Counted from the stretch's first letter, positions 6,671-12,694 are shown. The stretch: DNA of 12,694 bases from an uncultured Solirubrobacterales bacterium (GCA_937973575.1 CALJKH010000038.1:1-12694); one strand, 5' to 3'. Notes: a model not told the origin generated them from the letters alone. Translations and numbers: made by a program.

Positions 6671-6716
6671 GCGAGCAGAGCCCCCACAAGTCCGAGTTGG
6701 TCTTCAGATACCCGGC

Positions 6717-7646
6717 CTAGGCGGGTGCGAAGAAAGGAGCGGACGCATAGCGCTCTCCGGAGTCCGGCAGTACGACAGCGATGGTCTTACCGGCGAACTC
6801 GGGGCGAAGCCCGATCGTGCGCGCTCCAACGAGCGCCGCGCCACAGCTCATCCCGATGAGCAGCCCCTCGGTCTTGGCGGCCGCCCAAGCGGTTGAGATC
6901 GCGTCGTCATCGGTTACTGGAATCACCTCGTCCACGACAGACCGGTCAAAGACCGAAGGAACGAAGCCAGCTCCAATGCCTTGAATCCGGTGTGGTCCCG
7001 GCCGACCACCGGAGATCACTGCTGAGCTTGCGGGCTCAACTGCGACAACGTGAATATCGGGGTTCTGTTCTTTTAGGAAGCGCCCTGCGCCAGTGACCGT
7101 GCCGCCGGTGCCAACGCCACAGACGAGTGCGTCAACCTTGCCACCAAGCGCCTCCCAGATCTCAGGGCCGGTGCCGCTGTAGTGCGCTCCCGGGTTTGCC
7201 GGATTGGAGAACTGGTCCGGGAGCCATGTATTTGGCTCCGCAGCTAGGCGCTGGGCCTCAGCGACAGCCTCATTCATGCCTCCCATCGATTCAACGATGT
7301 CAACCTGCGCTCCGAACAGCTTTAGAAGTGTTTCGCGTTCACGGCTCATGCCTTGTGGCAGTGCCAGAACGAGGTCATAGCCGCGCGCCGCTGCTACGAA
7401 GGCGAGACCGATCCCAGTGTTTCCGGATGTTGCCTCAACAATGCGAGTCTTGCCGGGCTCAATCAGCCCGTCCTGTTCAGCTGCCTCGACCATTGCGAGG
7501 GCAATCCGATCCTTCACAGAACCGCCAGGGTTACGCGCCTCAACCTTCCCGTAGATCTTGGATTGGGCATCCGGAAAGAGCCGCTCGATAGCGACCATCG
7601 GCGTATTGCCGATCAAATCCTCTACTCGGACAGGAATTAGACCCAT
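6717..7646 (-). CDS. cysK: Cysteine synthase A (O-acetylserine sulfhydrylase, PLP-dependent)
   Basis: CysK makes cysteine from O-acetylserine and sulfide. Seen in 309 residues: the N-terminal DLIGNTPMV at 10-18, the PLP lysine Lys45 in NPGGSVKDR (39-47), the substrate loop TSGNTG at 73-78, LALPQGMSRERETLLKLFGA at 94-113, the phosphate-cup GTGGT at 179-183, GMSCGAA at 265-271 with Ser267 placed to contact the pyridine nitrogen, and PDSGERYAS at 294-302. Length and motif order are those of CysK rather than CBS or threonine synthase. The start is the ATG at 7646, where LIPVRVEDLIGNTP follows as usual. TAGGCT lies 7 nt upstream and is part of a perfect 15 bp palindrome. The gene follows rrf2 after 42 bp and precedes cysE by 58 bp, so it probably forms a cysteine-synthesis unit under Rrf2 control. 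Confidence 0.97.
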   Translation of the reverse strand: MGLIPVRVEDLIGNTPMVAIERLFPDAQSKIYGKVEARNPGGSVKDRIALAMVEAAEQDGLIEPGKTRIVEATSGNTGIGLAFVAAARGYDLVLALPQGMSRERETLLKLFGAQVDIVESMGGMNEAVAEAQRLAAEPNTWLPDQFSNPANPGAHYSGTGPEIWEALGGKVDALVCGVGTGGTVTGAGRFLKEQNPDIHVVAVEPASSAVISGGRPGPHRIQGIGAGFVPSVFDRSVVDEVIPVTDDDAISTAWAAAKTEGLLIGMSCGAALVGARTIGLRPEFAGKTIAVVLPDSGERYASAPFFAPA

Positions 7647-7660
7647 TAGGCAAAGCCTAA
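7646..7660 (-). promoter_or_regulatory. Perfect palindrome over the cysK start, containing a putative leaderless -10 box
   Basis: TTAGGC-AAA-GCCTAA is an exact inverted repeat (6 bp arms, 3 nt centre) ending on the first base of the cysK ATG. On the minus strand it contains TAGGCT (7654-7659), 7 nt before the ATG. As DNA it could be an operator across the promoter; as RNA it would be a short hairpin against the start codon if transcription began upstream. A 5 bp direct repeat CAGTG at 7672-7676 and 7681-7685 lies just upstream. Confidence 0.5.
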
Positions 7661-7688
7661 CCCACTTCGGCCAGTGTTTGCAGTGGCG

Positions 7689-8078
7689 CTAGATCCAGTA
7701 CATCGGGGCGCCACTACCGGACTCGGCATTAGCCAAGTCCTCAATGGTTGCGCCGGAAAGAACCTTCCGAGCAGCCTCGGCAGCATCAGCGAAGACGCCT
7801 TCAGAGTCCGGACCAAGTGGCCCATCGAGAATCTCAACAACTTCTAGAGCTGTTATCTCCGATGCAGGCTTAGCGAGCCGAAACCCGCCTTTGACGCCAC
7901 GCTGACTTGTCAATAGACCAGCCCTCCTGAGAGATGCGCAGATCTGCTCAAGGAACTGGGCTGGTATCCCCCGCTTTCGTGCGATCTCGGCCGCAGGAAC
8001 AGGGGTGCCCTCCGGGGAGCTAGCGAGTTCGAGTAGTGCGCTTAGGCCGTAAGGCGATTTCGCTGTGATTGAGATCAC
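7689..8078 (-). CDS. Rrf2-family transcriptional regulator, Cys-poor (CymR-like by context)
   Basis: A 129-residue Rrf2-type winged-helix DNA-binding protein. Seen: the family opening ISITAKSPYGLSALLELA at 2-19, the helix-turn-helix about 28-55 (VPAAEIARKRGIPAQFLEQI, then LRRAGLL), and the wing RGVKGGFRLAKP at 60-71, then a dimerisation helix with ALEVVEILDGPLG at 77-89. The three cysteines that bind an iron-sulfur cluster in IscR/NsrR members are absent; the only cysteine is Cys47 in the helix-turn-helix. So this is not an Fe-S sensor of the known kind. Together with direct linkage to cysK and cysE, this suggests a CymR-type regulator of cysteine synthesis, inferred from context. Start: GTG at 8078, 9 bp after the gltX stop, with TAGGAT 6 nt upstream and a perfect palindrome over codons 1-5. 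Confidence 0.93.
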   Translation of the reverse strand: MISITAKSPYGLSALLELASSPEGTPVPAAEIARKRGIPAQFLEQICASLRRAGLLTSQRGVKGGFRLAKPASEITALEVVEILDGPLGPDSEGVFADAAEAARKVLSGATIEDLANAESGSGAPMYWI

Positions 8079-8079
8079 A
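8064..8079. promoter_or_regulatory. Perfect TGTGAT-N4-ATCACA palindrome over the rrf2 start
   Basis: The plus strand reads TGTGATTGAGATCACA. It is an exact inverted repeat and matches the CRP/GlxR-type TGTGA-N6-TCACA pattern. It spans -1 to +15 relative to the GTG start of rrf2. If transcription starts at that GTG, a bound protein would block initiation, so it could be an autoregulatory Rrf2 operator or a CRP-family site. Part of the symmetry could be fortuitous, since it encodes the conserved residues I-S-I-T. Confidence 0.4.
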
Positions 8080-8084
8080 GGCTG

Positions 8085-8113
8085 ATCCTACGCCTGATCT
8101 CCGTCGGACCCAA
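8085..8113 (-). promoter_or_regulatory. Putative leaderless rrf2 promoter inside the end of gltX
   Basis: On the minus strand TTGGGT (8108-8113), a 17 bp spacer and TAGGAT (8085-8090) precede the rrf2 GTG by 6 nt. The TAG of the -10 box is also the gltX stop codon. AGGA in the box could instead act as a ribosome binding site at a usable distance. Confidence 0.4.
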
Positions 8114-9443
8114 AACCTTCGATAAAGGCATCGATCCTTGCGAGAGATTCATCCCTACCCAGCACCGAGAGCGTCTCAAAGATCCCCGGTGAAATTGTGG
8201 TTCCCGTGAGGGCGACTCGAATTGGTTGGAACACCTTGCCTGGGCCGACGCCAAATTCTTCGGGAATCGGCTCAAGCGCCGCTTCAATCTCTTCGTGGGT
8301 AAACCCGTCGCTGACTGAGGCCAGAGCCTCTCGCGCACGGATAAGCGCAGGCATCGCTTCATCTCTGCCAAAGGTCTTCCTGATCGCCTTCTCATCGGGA
8401 GTTGGTCCATCCCAGATGAATCCACAGAGCGGTACAAACTCAGCAAGGGTCTGGAACTTCTCCTTCGAAATTGCCACCGCCCCATCGATCCCGTCACGCC
8501 CTGTGAAGGCCGACAAGCGCGTGACCAGCTCAGCCTCAGGAAGCTCCCGAATGTAGATGCCGTTCATGTGGCGCAGCTTCTGTTCGTCGAAGACCGCAGG
8601 ACTCTTCGAAACCCGGTCCAGAGAGAAGAGAGACTGAAGCTCCGAAGTTGAGAAGAGCTCTCGCTCGGAGTCATAGCCAGCGCCGAGCAGCGCTAGGTAG
8701 TTGAGGACTGCCTCCTGGAGATAGCCCGAGTCACGCAGCTCTTGAACGGAGGCTGCGCCATGCCGCTTGGAGAGTTTCTTTCCATCAGGGCCGTGAAGCA
8801 GCGGAAGGTGGGCGTAGACAGGAAGCTCAGCTCCAAGTGCCTCAAGCACCAGAACCTGCTTCGGAGTGTTCGAAAGGTGATCCTCCCCGCGCACGACATG
8901 CGTGATGCCGGCGTCCAAATCATCGACGGCTACAGCGAGGTTGTAGAGCGGTGTCCCATCTGCTCGGGCGATGACGGGATCGTCAAGGTGCCTGTGAGCA
9001 AACACAGCCTCGCCGCGGATCGCGTCCCGAACCACCGTCTCCCCCTCGTCCGGCACCCGGAGGCGAAGGGCGCCCTCTTCGCAAGGCTCTCCCCTAAAGC
9101 CAGCATCCGCACCGTGGGCTTCCTTCCAAGCACGGACATCATCGGCGGTGGCGTTCGACCGGTAGGCCTTTCCCTCGGACTCAAGTTTCGCGAGTACGTC
9201 CATGTGCCTACCCTCGTTATGGGTTTGGAAGATCGGCCCTTCATCCCAGTCGATACCAAGCCAGTCGAGGGCCTCGAGGATCTGAGCAACGTTCTCCTCG
9301 GTGGAGCGCTCTCGGTCTGTATCTTCGATCCGAAGTAGAAGGCTGCCGCCGTTCCCGCGGGCTAGCAGCCAGTTGAAAAGGGCAGTGCGTGCTCCGCCGA
9401 TATGGAGGGCACCAGTAGGTGAAGGGGCAAATCGAACTCGCAT
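8088..9443 (-). CDS. gltX: Glutamyl-tRNA synthetase
   Basis: This class Ic aminoacyl-tRNA synthetase charges tRNA(Glu). With GatCAB encoded at the left of the window it may also charge tRNA(Gln) with glutamate for later amidation. Seen in 451 residues from the chosen start: MRVRFAPSPTGALHIGGART with the HIGH-type HIGG at 14-17, LLLRIEDTDRERS at 35-47, the GluRS-specific NLAVAVDDLDAGITHVVRGEDHLSNT region (168-193), the KMSKS-type KKLSKRHG at 222-229, and a C-terminal anticodon-binding domain ending in RVALTGTTISPGIFETLSVLGR (409-430). The zinc-binding cysteines of the E. coli enzyme are not present in the matching loop (KAYRSNAT). Start: ATG at 9443, directly before the universally placed RFAPSPTG; a GTG ten codons earlier would overlap the divergent nfo gene. 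rrf2 follows after 9 bp. Confidence 0.97.
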   Translation of the reverse strand: MRVRFAPSPTGALHIGGARTALFNWLLARGNGGSLLLRIEDTDRERSTEENVAQILEALDWLGIDWDEGPIFQTHNEGRHMDVLAKLESEGKAYRSNATADDVRAWKEAHGADAGFRGEPCEEGALRLRVPDEGETVVRDAIRGEAVFAHRHLDDPVIARADGTPLYNLAVAVDDLDAGITHVVRGEDHLSNTPKQVLVLEALGAELPVYAHLPLLHGPDGKKLSKRHGAASVQELRDSGYLQEAVLNYLALLGAGYDSERELFSTSELQSLFSLDRVSKSPAVFDEQKLRHMNGIYIRELPEAELVTRLSAFTGRDGIDGAVAISKEKFQTLAEFVPLCGFIWDGPTPDEKAIRKTFGRDEAMPALIRAREALASVSDGFTHEEIEAALEPIPEEFGVGPGKVFQPIRVALTGTTISPGIFETLSVLGRDESLARIDAFIEGFGSDGDQA

Positions 9444-9444
9444 C

Positions 9445-9450
9445 AAGGAG
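9445..9450 (+). promoter_or_regulatory. Shine-Dalgarno of nfo
   Basis: AAGGAG lies 5 nt before the nfo ATG at 9456, inside the 12 bp between the divergent gltX and nfo start codons. It is one of the clearest ribosome binding sites in the window. It implies that the nfo transcript begins further left, within gltX on the opposite strand. Confidence 0.75.
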
Positions 9451-9455
9451 AACCC

Positions 9456-10319
9456 ATGGTAATCGGAGCACACGTGTCACCGGCAGGAGGATTGCCAAAC
9501 GCCATTTCTCGAGGCATCGAACGGGAGTGTGACGCGATCCAAATCTTTTCCCAGTCCCCCCGTGCGTGGAAGCCAACCAACCACAGTGAGGAATCCGTCG
9601 CCGAGTTCCGAGCCCAACGCGAAGACAGTCGCATCGGACCAGTCCTGATCCACGCGGTCTATCTCCTCAACTGCGCCTCGGATGATGCGGAACTCCGCAA
9701 GAAATCTCTTCAGGGCCTTGTCAACTGCCTCGAGGTTGGCGATCGCATCGGCGCTGATGGAGTTGTCCTCCACCCTGGCTCGGCCAAGGATGGAGACCCC
9801 GCAAAGGCAATCGTTCGAGCCGGCAAGGTGATTGCCGAAGCGCTCAAAAGGACCGACAAGTGCGAGCTACATCTCGAGGACACTGCAGGCGCTGGAGGCA
9901 CCCTCGGCCGCTCATTCAAGGAGCTGGGTGACTTGATCAACTCAGCCGACGGGCACGAGCGACTGGGTGTTTGCCTCGACTCATGCCACCTCTTTGCCTC
10001 CGGCTATGACGTAAAGACGACAGAAGGCGTCGATGCGATCGTGGCGGAATGCAAGGCCGAGATCGGCCTCAACCGCCTCCGTTCACTGCACATCAACGAC
10101 TCAGTTACAGAGTTTGGATCGAATCGCGACCGTCACGCCGCACCTGGCGAGGGACTTATTGGCGCCAAGGGCCTAGGGATCTTCATGTCCCATCCGAAGC
10201 TTCAGGGCTTGCCCGCAATCCTTGAGGGCCCAGGGACCGGCGGAGCGGAAGCCCAGCTCGAGGACGTACGCAACCTCAGGAAGATCCACAAGGCTGGCCT
10301 AAAGGCGCGAGCTAAGTAG
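9456..10319 (+). CDS. nfo: Endonuclease IV (AP endonuclease)
   Basis: Nfo cleaves DNA 5' of abasic sites and removes 3' blocking groups in base excision repair, using three zinc ions in a TIM barrel. Seen in 287 residues: IGAHVSPAGGLPNAI at 3-17, IQIFSQSPRAWK at 28-39, HLEDTAGAGGTLG at 139-151, GVCLDSCHLFASGYD at 171-185, LHINDSVTEFGSNRDRHA at 211-228, and LPAILEGPG at 252-260. All nine zinc ligands known for the family can be placed: His66, His106, Glu141, Asp175, His178, His212, Asp225, His227 and Glu257. Length is normal. ILEGPG replaces the more usual ILETP, a small variation next to Glu257. It diverges from gltX (12 bp between starts) and converges on dnaE (7 bp between stops), so it is probably monocistronic. 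Confidence 0.97.
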   Translation: MVIGAHVSPAGGLPNAISRGIERECDAIQIFSQSPRAWKPTNHSEESVAEFRAQREDSRIGPVLIHAVYLLNCASDDAELRKKSLQGLVNCLEVGDRIGADGVVLHPGSAKDGDPAKAIVRAGKVIAEALKRTDKCELHLEDTAGAGGTLGRSFKELGDLINSADGHERLGVCLDSCHLFASGYDVKTTEGVDAIVAECKAEIGLNRLRSLHINDSVTEFGSNRDRHAAPGEGLIGAKGLGIFMSHPKLQGLPAILEGPGTGGAEAQLEDVRNLRKIHKAGLKARAK

Positions 10320-10326
10320 CGAAAAG

Positions 10327-12396
10327 TCAGGCAGCCTGTGCGAGCGAGCCGGCGCCAAGAAGGCCCTCAAGCTCGCTTCTGAAGCCTGGTGAGACATTCA
10401 CCCGCATCTCATCGCCGAGGCGAATGGTGCGGGTGCCACCGTTACTTGGAATCTGAAGCGTCACAGGACTGTCTCCCGGGTTCGCAGCAAGCAGATCGCG
10501 CAGGTCCTCCAGAACCGTGCCTGGAACGCCCTGCGATGGAACACGAACGGTTATGCCGGCCGCGACCTTCTCGGCAGCCACATTCGCGGCTTCTATCTCT
10601 TCCTCACTTGCTGTGAACTCCTCAACTGTGCGCACGAGAATCGTCGGGCGACCGTCGTCCTTGCGATCCAAGTCACCTCCCACGAGAACGATTCGGTCCT
10701 CAGTCAGGACCCCCTCAAATTTGTCGACGCCGCCCTTGAAGACAATGAGGTCGCAGGCCCCTTCCTGATCCTCAATGACGCCTCGCATCATTGGATCCCC
10801 GTTGCGGGTCCGGAGCCGCTGGATCTTCGTGACGATGCCGCCAACCTTCACCTTCGACCTGTCCTGCTTGTCTGCGAGCCCACTGAGAGAGCAATCGGTG
10901 GCTTTAAGAAGAGCCGCCTTGACCTCCTTGAGTGGGTGAGCCGAAATGTAGAGGCCTGTCGCCTCGCGCTCGGCCGAGAGAAGATCACGTTTGTCGAACT
11001 CATCGGAGGGAATAGATGGACGGATGGACACAGAGTTATCAGCGTCCTCGTCTAGACCAGCAAACAGGTTGCCCTGTCCGGAAGCAGCATCCTCCCGCGC
11101 CTTCGCACCACCCGAAATAGCCTGCTCAAGCACCGCAAGCATCCCCTTTCGAGTATTGCCTGTCGAATCAAAGGCTCCAGCCTTGATCAGTGCCTCAATC
11201 GATCCCTTGTTGACGAGGCGGCCGTCAACTCGGTCACAGAACTCAAAGATTGACTCGAAACGACCTTCCTCGCGGGCGGCGAGTATTGCCTCGACAGCTT
11301 GGAAGCCAACGCCCTTGACCGCGTCCAGGCCAAAGCGAATATCGGTGTCCTCAACTGAGAAATCGTGATCGGACTGATTGACATCCGGCGGGCGCAGCTG
11401 CAGGCCCATGTCCTCTGCGTGGCTGAGGTAGAACGGCACCTTGTCCTTCGTTGACATGACGGAGCTGACCAGCGCCGCCATGTACTCAGCTGGATAGTTG
11501 GCCTTCAGCCATGCAGTCCTGTAGGAAATGAGGCCGTAGCAAGCAGCATGCGACTTGTTGAACGAGTAGTCGGCGGCCTTCTCGTTGGCGTCCCAGATCC
11601 ACTCAGTTGTCTTGCGATCAGTTCCAGAGGCGACGCAGCCCTCAAAGAACTCATCCTTAAGTGAGGCCATTGCCTCACGATTCTTCTTACCGATCGCCTT
11701 ACGAAGATCGTCTGCGCGGGCACCTGAGAAGCCTGCAAGCTCCTTCGAGATGCGCATCGCCTGCTCTTGGTAAAGGATCACGCCCTTACTGTCGGCAAGG
11801 ATCGGTTCGAGGCGTTGGTCGAGATAAGTGATCGACTGGGGATCCGCCTTACCGCGGGCATAGTCGGGGATCTTGTCCATGGCACCTGGTCTGTAGAGCG
11901 CAACCAAGGCGATTAAGTCTTCGAACTCGGTGGGCTTGACCTGCCGCAAGGCTCGACGCATTCCCTCTGACTCAAATTGGAAGATGCCGACCGAGTCTGC
12001 GTTGGCGAGCATGTCGAATGTGGCCTGATCGTCGAGCGGGAGATTGTCTACATCAGGTCGCTTACCTGTCGACTGCTCAATCAAGTTGCACGCGTCCACG
12101 ATGACGTCGAGGTTCCGAAGGCCGAGGAAGTCCATTTTGAGAAGCCCAAGCTCCTCAATTGGCTTCTGCGAGAAGGCAGTTACCCGGCGATAGCGCTTAC
12201 GCCCGTTCTCATCAATCTCGTTGGTCTCTGCAAGCTGAACAGGAGCGATCTCTGTGATGGCCCAAGGGGCGATTACAACTCCGGCTGCGTGGACGGAGCT
12301 GTTTCGGACCACTCCTTCGAGCCCGCGGGCGACATCGACGACCTCCCTTGCTTCGGAGTCTTGGTCGATCATCTTCTGGAGCTCAGACTCAACACC
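10327..12396 (-). CDS. dnaE: DNA polymerase III alpha subunit, C-terminal 689 residues (N-terminus missing)
   Basis: DnaE is the replicative polymerase. Present, numbering the joined 786-residue frame from its GTG at 12687: the palm segment VVRNSSVHAAGVVIAPW at 126-142, KMDFLGLRNLD at 184-194 with the third catalytic aspartate (Asp186), FQFESEGMRRALRQ at 236-249, ALYRPGAMDKIPDYARG at 263-279, ILYQEQAMRISKELAGF at 304-320, KSHAACYGLISYRTAWLKANYP at 378-399, the helix-hairpin-helix near 451-473, the clamp-binding motif QGNLF at 538-542, and an OB-fold from about 612. Missing: the PHP domain and the PDIDxDF motif with the other two catalytic aspartates, roughly 490 residues against a usual length near 1180. 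Upstream of about 12396 the frame passes into unrelated transporter sequence. I read this as loss of the N-terminus at an assembly or cloning join, not as a natural short DnaE. Confidence 0.93.
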   Translation of the reverse strand, partial: GVESELQKMIDQDSEAREVVDVARGLEGVVRNSSVHAAGVVIAPWAITEIAPVQLAETNEIDENGRKRYRRVTAFSQKPIEELGLLKMDFLGLRNLDVIVDACNLIEQSTGKRPDVDNLPLDDQATFDMLANADSVGIFQFESEGMRRALRQVKPTEFEDLIALVALYRPGAMDKIPDYARGKADPQSITYLDQRLEPILADSKGVILYQEQAMRISKELAGFSGARADDLRKAIGKKNREAMASLKDEFFEGCVASGTDRKTTEWIWDANEKAADYSFNKSHAACYGLISYRTAWLKANYPAEYMAALVSSVMSTKDKVPFYLSHAEDMGLQLRPPDVNQSDHDFSVEDTDIRFGLDAVKGVGFQAVEAILAAREEGRFESIFEFCDRVDGRLVNKGSIEALIKAGAFDSTGNTRKGMLAVLEQAISGGAKAREDAASGQGNLFAGLDEDADNSVSIRPSIPSDEFDKRDLLSAEREATGLYISAHPLKEVKAALLKATDCSLSGLADKQDRSKVKVGGIVTKIQRLRTRNGDPMMRGVIEDQEGACDLIVFKGGVDKFEGVLTEDRIVLVGGDLDRKDDGRPTILVRTVEEFTASEEEIEAANVAAEKVAAGITVRVPSQGVPGTVLEDLRDLLAANPGDSPVTLQIPSNGGTRTIRLGDEMRVNVSPGFRSELEGLLGAGSLAQAA

Positions 12397-12405
12397 CAGA
12401 AGCTC
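12390..12405. other. Chimeric junction between dnaE and a transporter gene
   Basis: To the left of this point the minus-strand translation is DnaE (ESELQKMIDQDSEAREVVDV). To the right it is a substrate-binding protein (GSYSNPKFDEL). The switch happens without frameshift or stop around residue 97 of the joined frame. The exact base cannot be fixed because either parent could supply the few residues LLGVE. No insertion-sequence end, repeat or attachment site is seen at the join. Confidence 0.8.
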
Positions 12406-12694
12406 GTCGAACTTCGGATTGCTGTAGCTGCCCAGGTTGAACAGGCCCTGCCCCTTTTCGGTCGGCGTCGCGATCAGGTTCGACAGCGCGTTGTGCGCGT
12501 CGTAGGTGCTGGGGGTCCAGCCCAGCAGATAGAAGCTGGTATCGCGGCGCAAGATTTTAGGGAAGTAGGTGCCCTTGGTTTCGGCCTTGAGGTTGATCTT
12601 CACGCCGATGCGCGCCAGGTTGGCAGCCACCGCCTCGCAGATCTGGGAGTCGTTCACGTAGCGGTCGTTGGGGCAGTTCATGTCCACCGAGAAG
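12397..12694 (-). CDS. ABC-transporter substrate-binding protein, family 5 (peptide/nickel type), fragment
   Basis: About 99 codons from the C-terminal half of a periplasmic solute-binding protein of the DppA/OppA/NikA type. Seen: CPNDRYVNDSQICEAVAAN (5-23), LARIGVKINLKAETKGTYFP (24-43), SFYLLGWTPSTYDAHNAL (51-68), then GLFNLGSYSNPKFDELL (81-97), all typical of this family's second lobe. The frame is open to the right edge, so the first 'start' at 12687 is not a true start. The protein is cut at the left by the dnaE join and would normally continue for about 60-90 residues. Wording and codon choice resemble Proteobacteria (Burkholderiales-like), from memory of the family, whereas the rest of the window looks actinobacterial. 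It is probably foreign to this contig. Confidence 0.88.

Noticed and set aside
7646..7660. IdeR/DtxR iron box at the cysK start
   Set aside because: The arms TTAGG...CCTAA resemble the half-sites, but the known box is a 19 bp element with a 9 bp centre; here only 5 bp separate the arms, and no iron gene is nearby.
8742..9338. Plus-strand open frame opposite gltX
   Set aside because: Antisense to the best-conserved part of GltX and without recognisable domains.
9444..9473. GTG start ten codons upstream for gltX
   Set aside because: The added residues precede the family's normal MRVRFAPSPTG start and would overlap the divergent nfo start.
10319..10340. CAGGC-A-GCCTG repeat near the nfo/dnaE junction as a terminator
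   Set aside because: The centre is one base, too short for an RNA loop, and no T-run follows on either strand.
10327..12694. A natural fusion of a binding protein with DNA polymerase III
   Set aside because: Loss of catalytic aspartates, no functional logic, mixed taxonomic look and location at the sequence end make an artefact much more likely.

Overview
The window is a 12.7 kb piece of chromosomal housekeeping DNA, most likely from an uncultured actinobacterium. The evidence is moderate GC (upper fifties percent by eye), a UvrD/PcrA helicase with a C-terminal RNA-polymerase-interaction-type domain, an actinobacterial-style DnaE1 C-terminus, a polyprenol-phosphate-mannose-synthase-type glycosyltransferase, and several starts that look leaderless with a TAnnnT -10 box 6-7 nt before the start codon. 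A deep branch such as Thermoleophilia is possible, but I cannot resolve it from sequence alone. No mobile element, CRISPR array, RNA gene or obvious accessory island is visible. Coding density is very high; the longest stretch without a gene is about 81 bp.

Layout. Positions 1-5088 hold a minus-strand run, in transcription order: a NodB-type polysaccharide deacetylase, a UvrD/PcrA helicase, folD, an unrecognised four-helix membrane protein, gatC and the start of gatA (cut by the window edge). Spacing is tight: ATGA overlaps at folD/membrane protein and gatC/gatA, and 13-35 bp elsewhere. At 5089-5169 a short divergent promoter region separates the deacetylase from a plus-strand dolichol-phosphate-mannose-synthase-like glycosyltransferase (5170-5922). 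Positions 5933-9443 hold a second minus-strand run in transcription order: gltX, an Rrf2-family regulator, cysK, cysE. At 9456-10319 a plus-strand endonuclease IV gene (nfo) diverges from gltX with only 12 bp between start codons. Positions 10327-12396 hold the C-terminal 689 residues of DNA polymerase III alpha (dnaE), minus strand.

How the genes work together. gltX-rrf2-cysK-cysE suggests a cysteine-synthesis unit (serine to O-acetylserine by CysE, O-acetylserine plus sulfide to cysteine by CysK) with its own Cys-poor Rrf2 regulator, reminiscent of CymR, which in Firmicutes works with CysK as partner. GltX together with GatCA fits the indirect Glu-tRNA(Gln) to Gln-tRNA(Gln) route. UvrD, Nfo and DnaE are replication and repair functions. 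The deacetylase and glycosyltransferase point to cell-envelope work.

The two strongest second-look items are these. (1) The right end, about 12397-12694, encodes the C-terminal part of a family 5 (peptide/nickel type) ABC-transporter substrate-binding protein joined in frame to an N-terminally truncated DnaE; this looks like a chimeric assembly or cloning join, not a natural fusion. (2) There is a recurring start-codon architecture (TAGGCT/TAGGAT/TACCCT then 6-7 nt then ATG/GTG) at folD, the glycosyltransferase, cysE, cysK and rrf2, with perfect palindromes over the rrf2 and cysK starts that could be operators. I found no convincing new multi-gene system; the rest is ordinary core genome.
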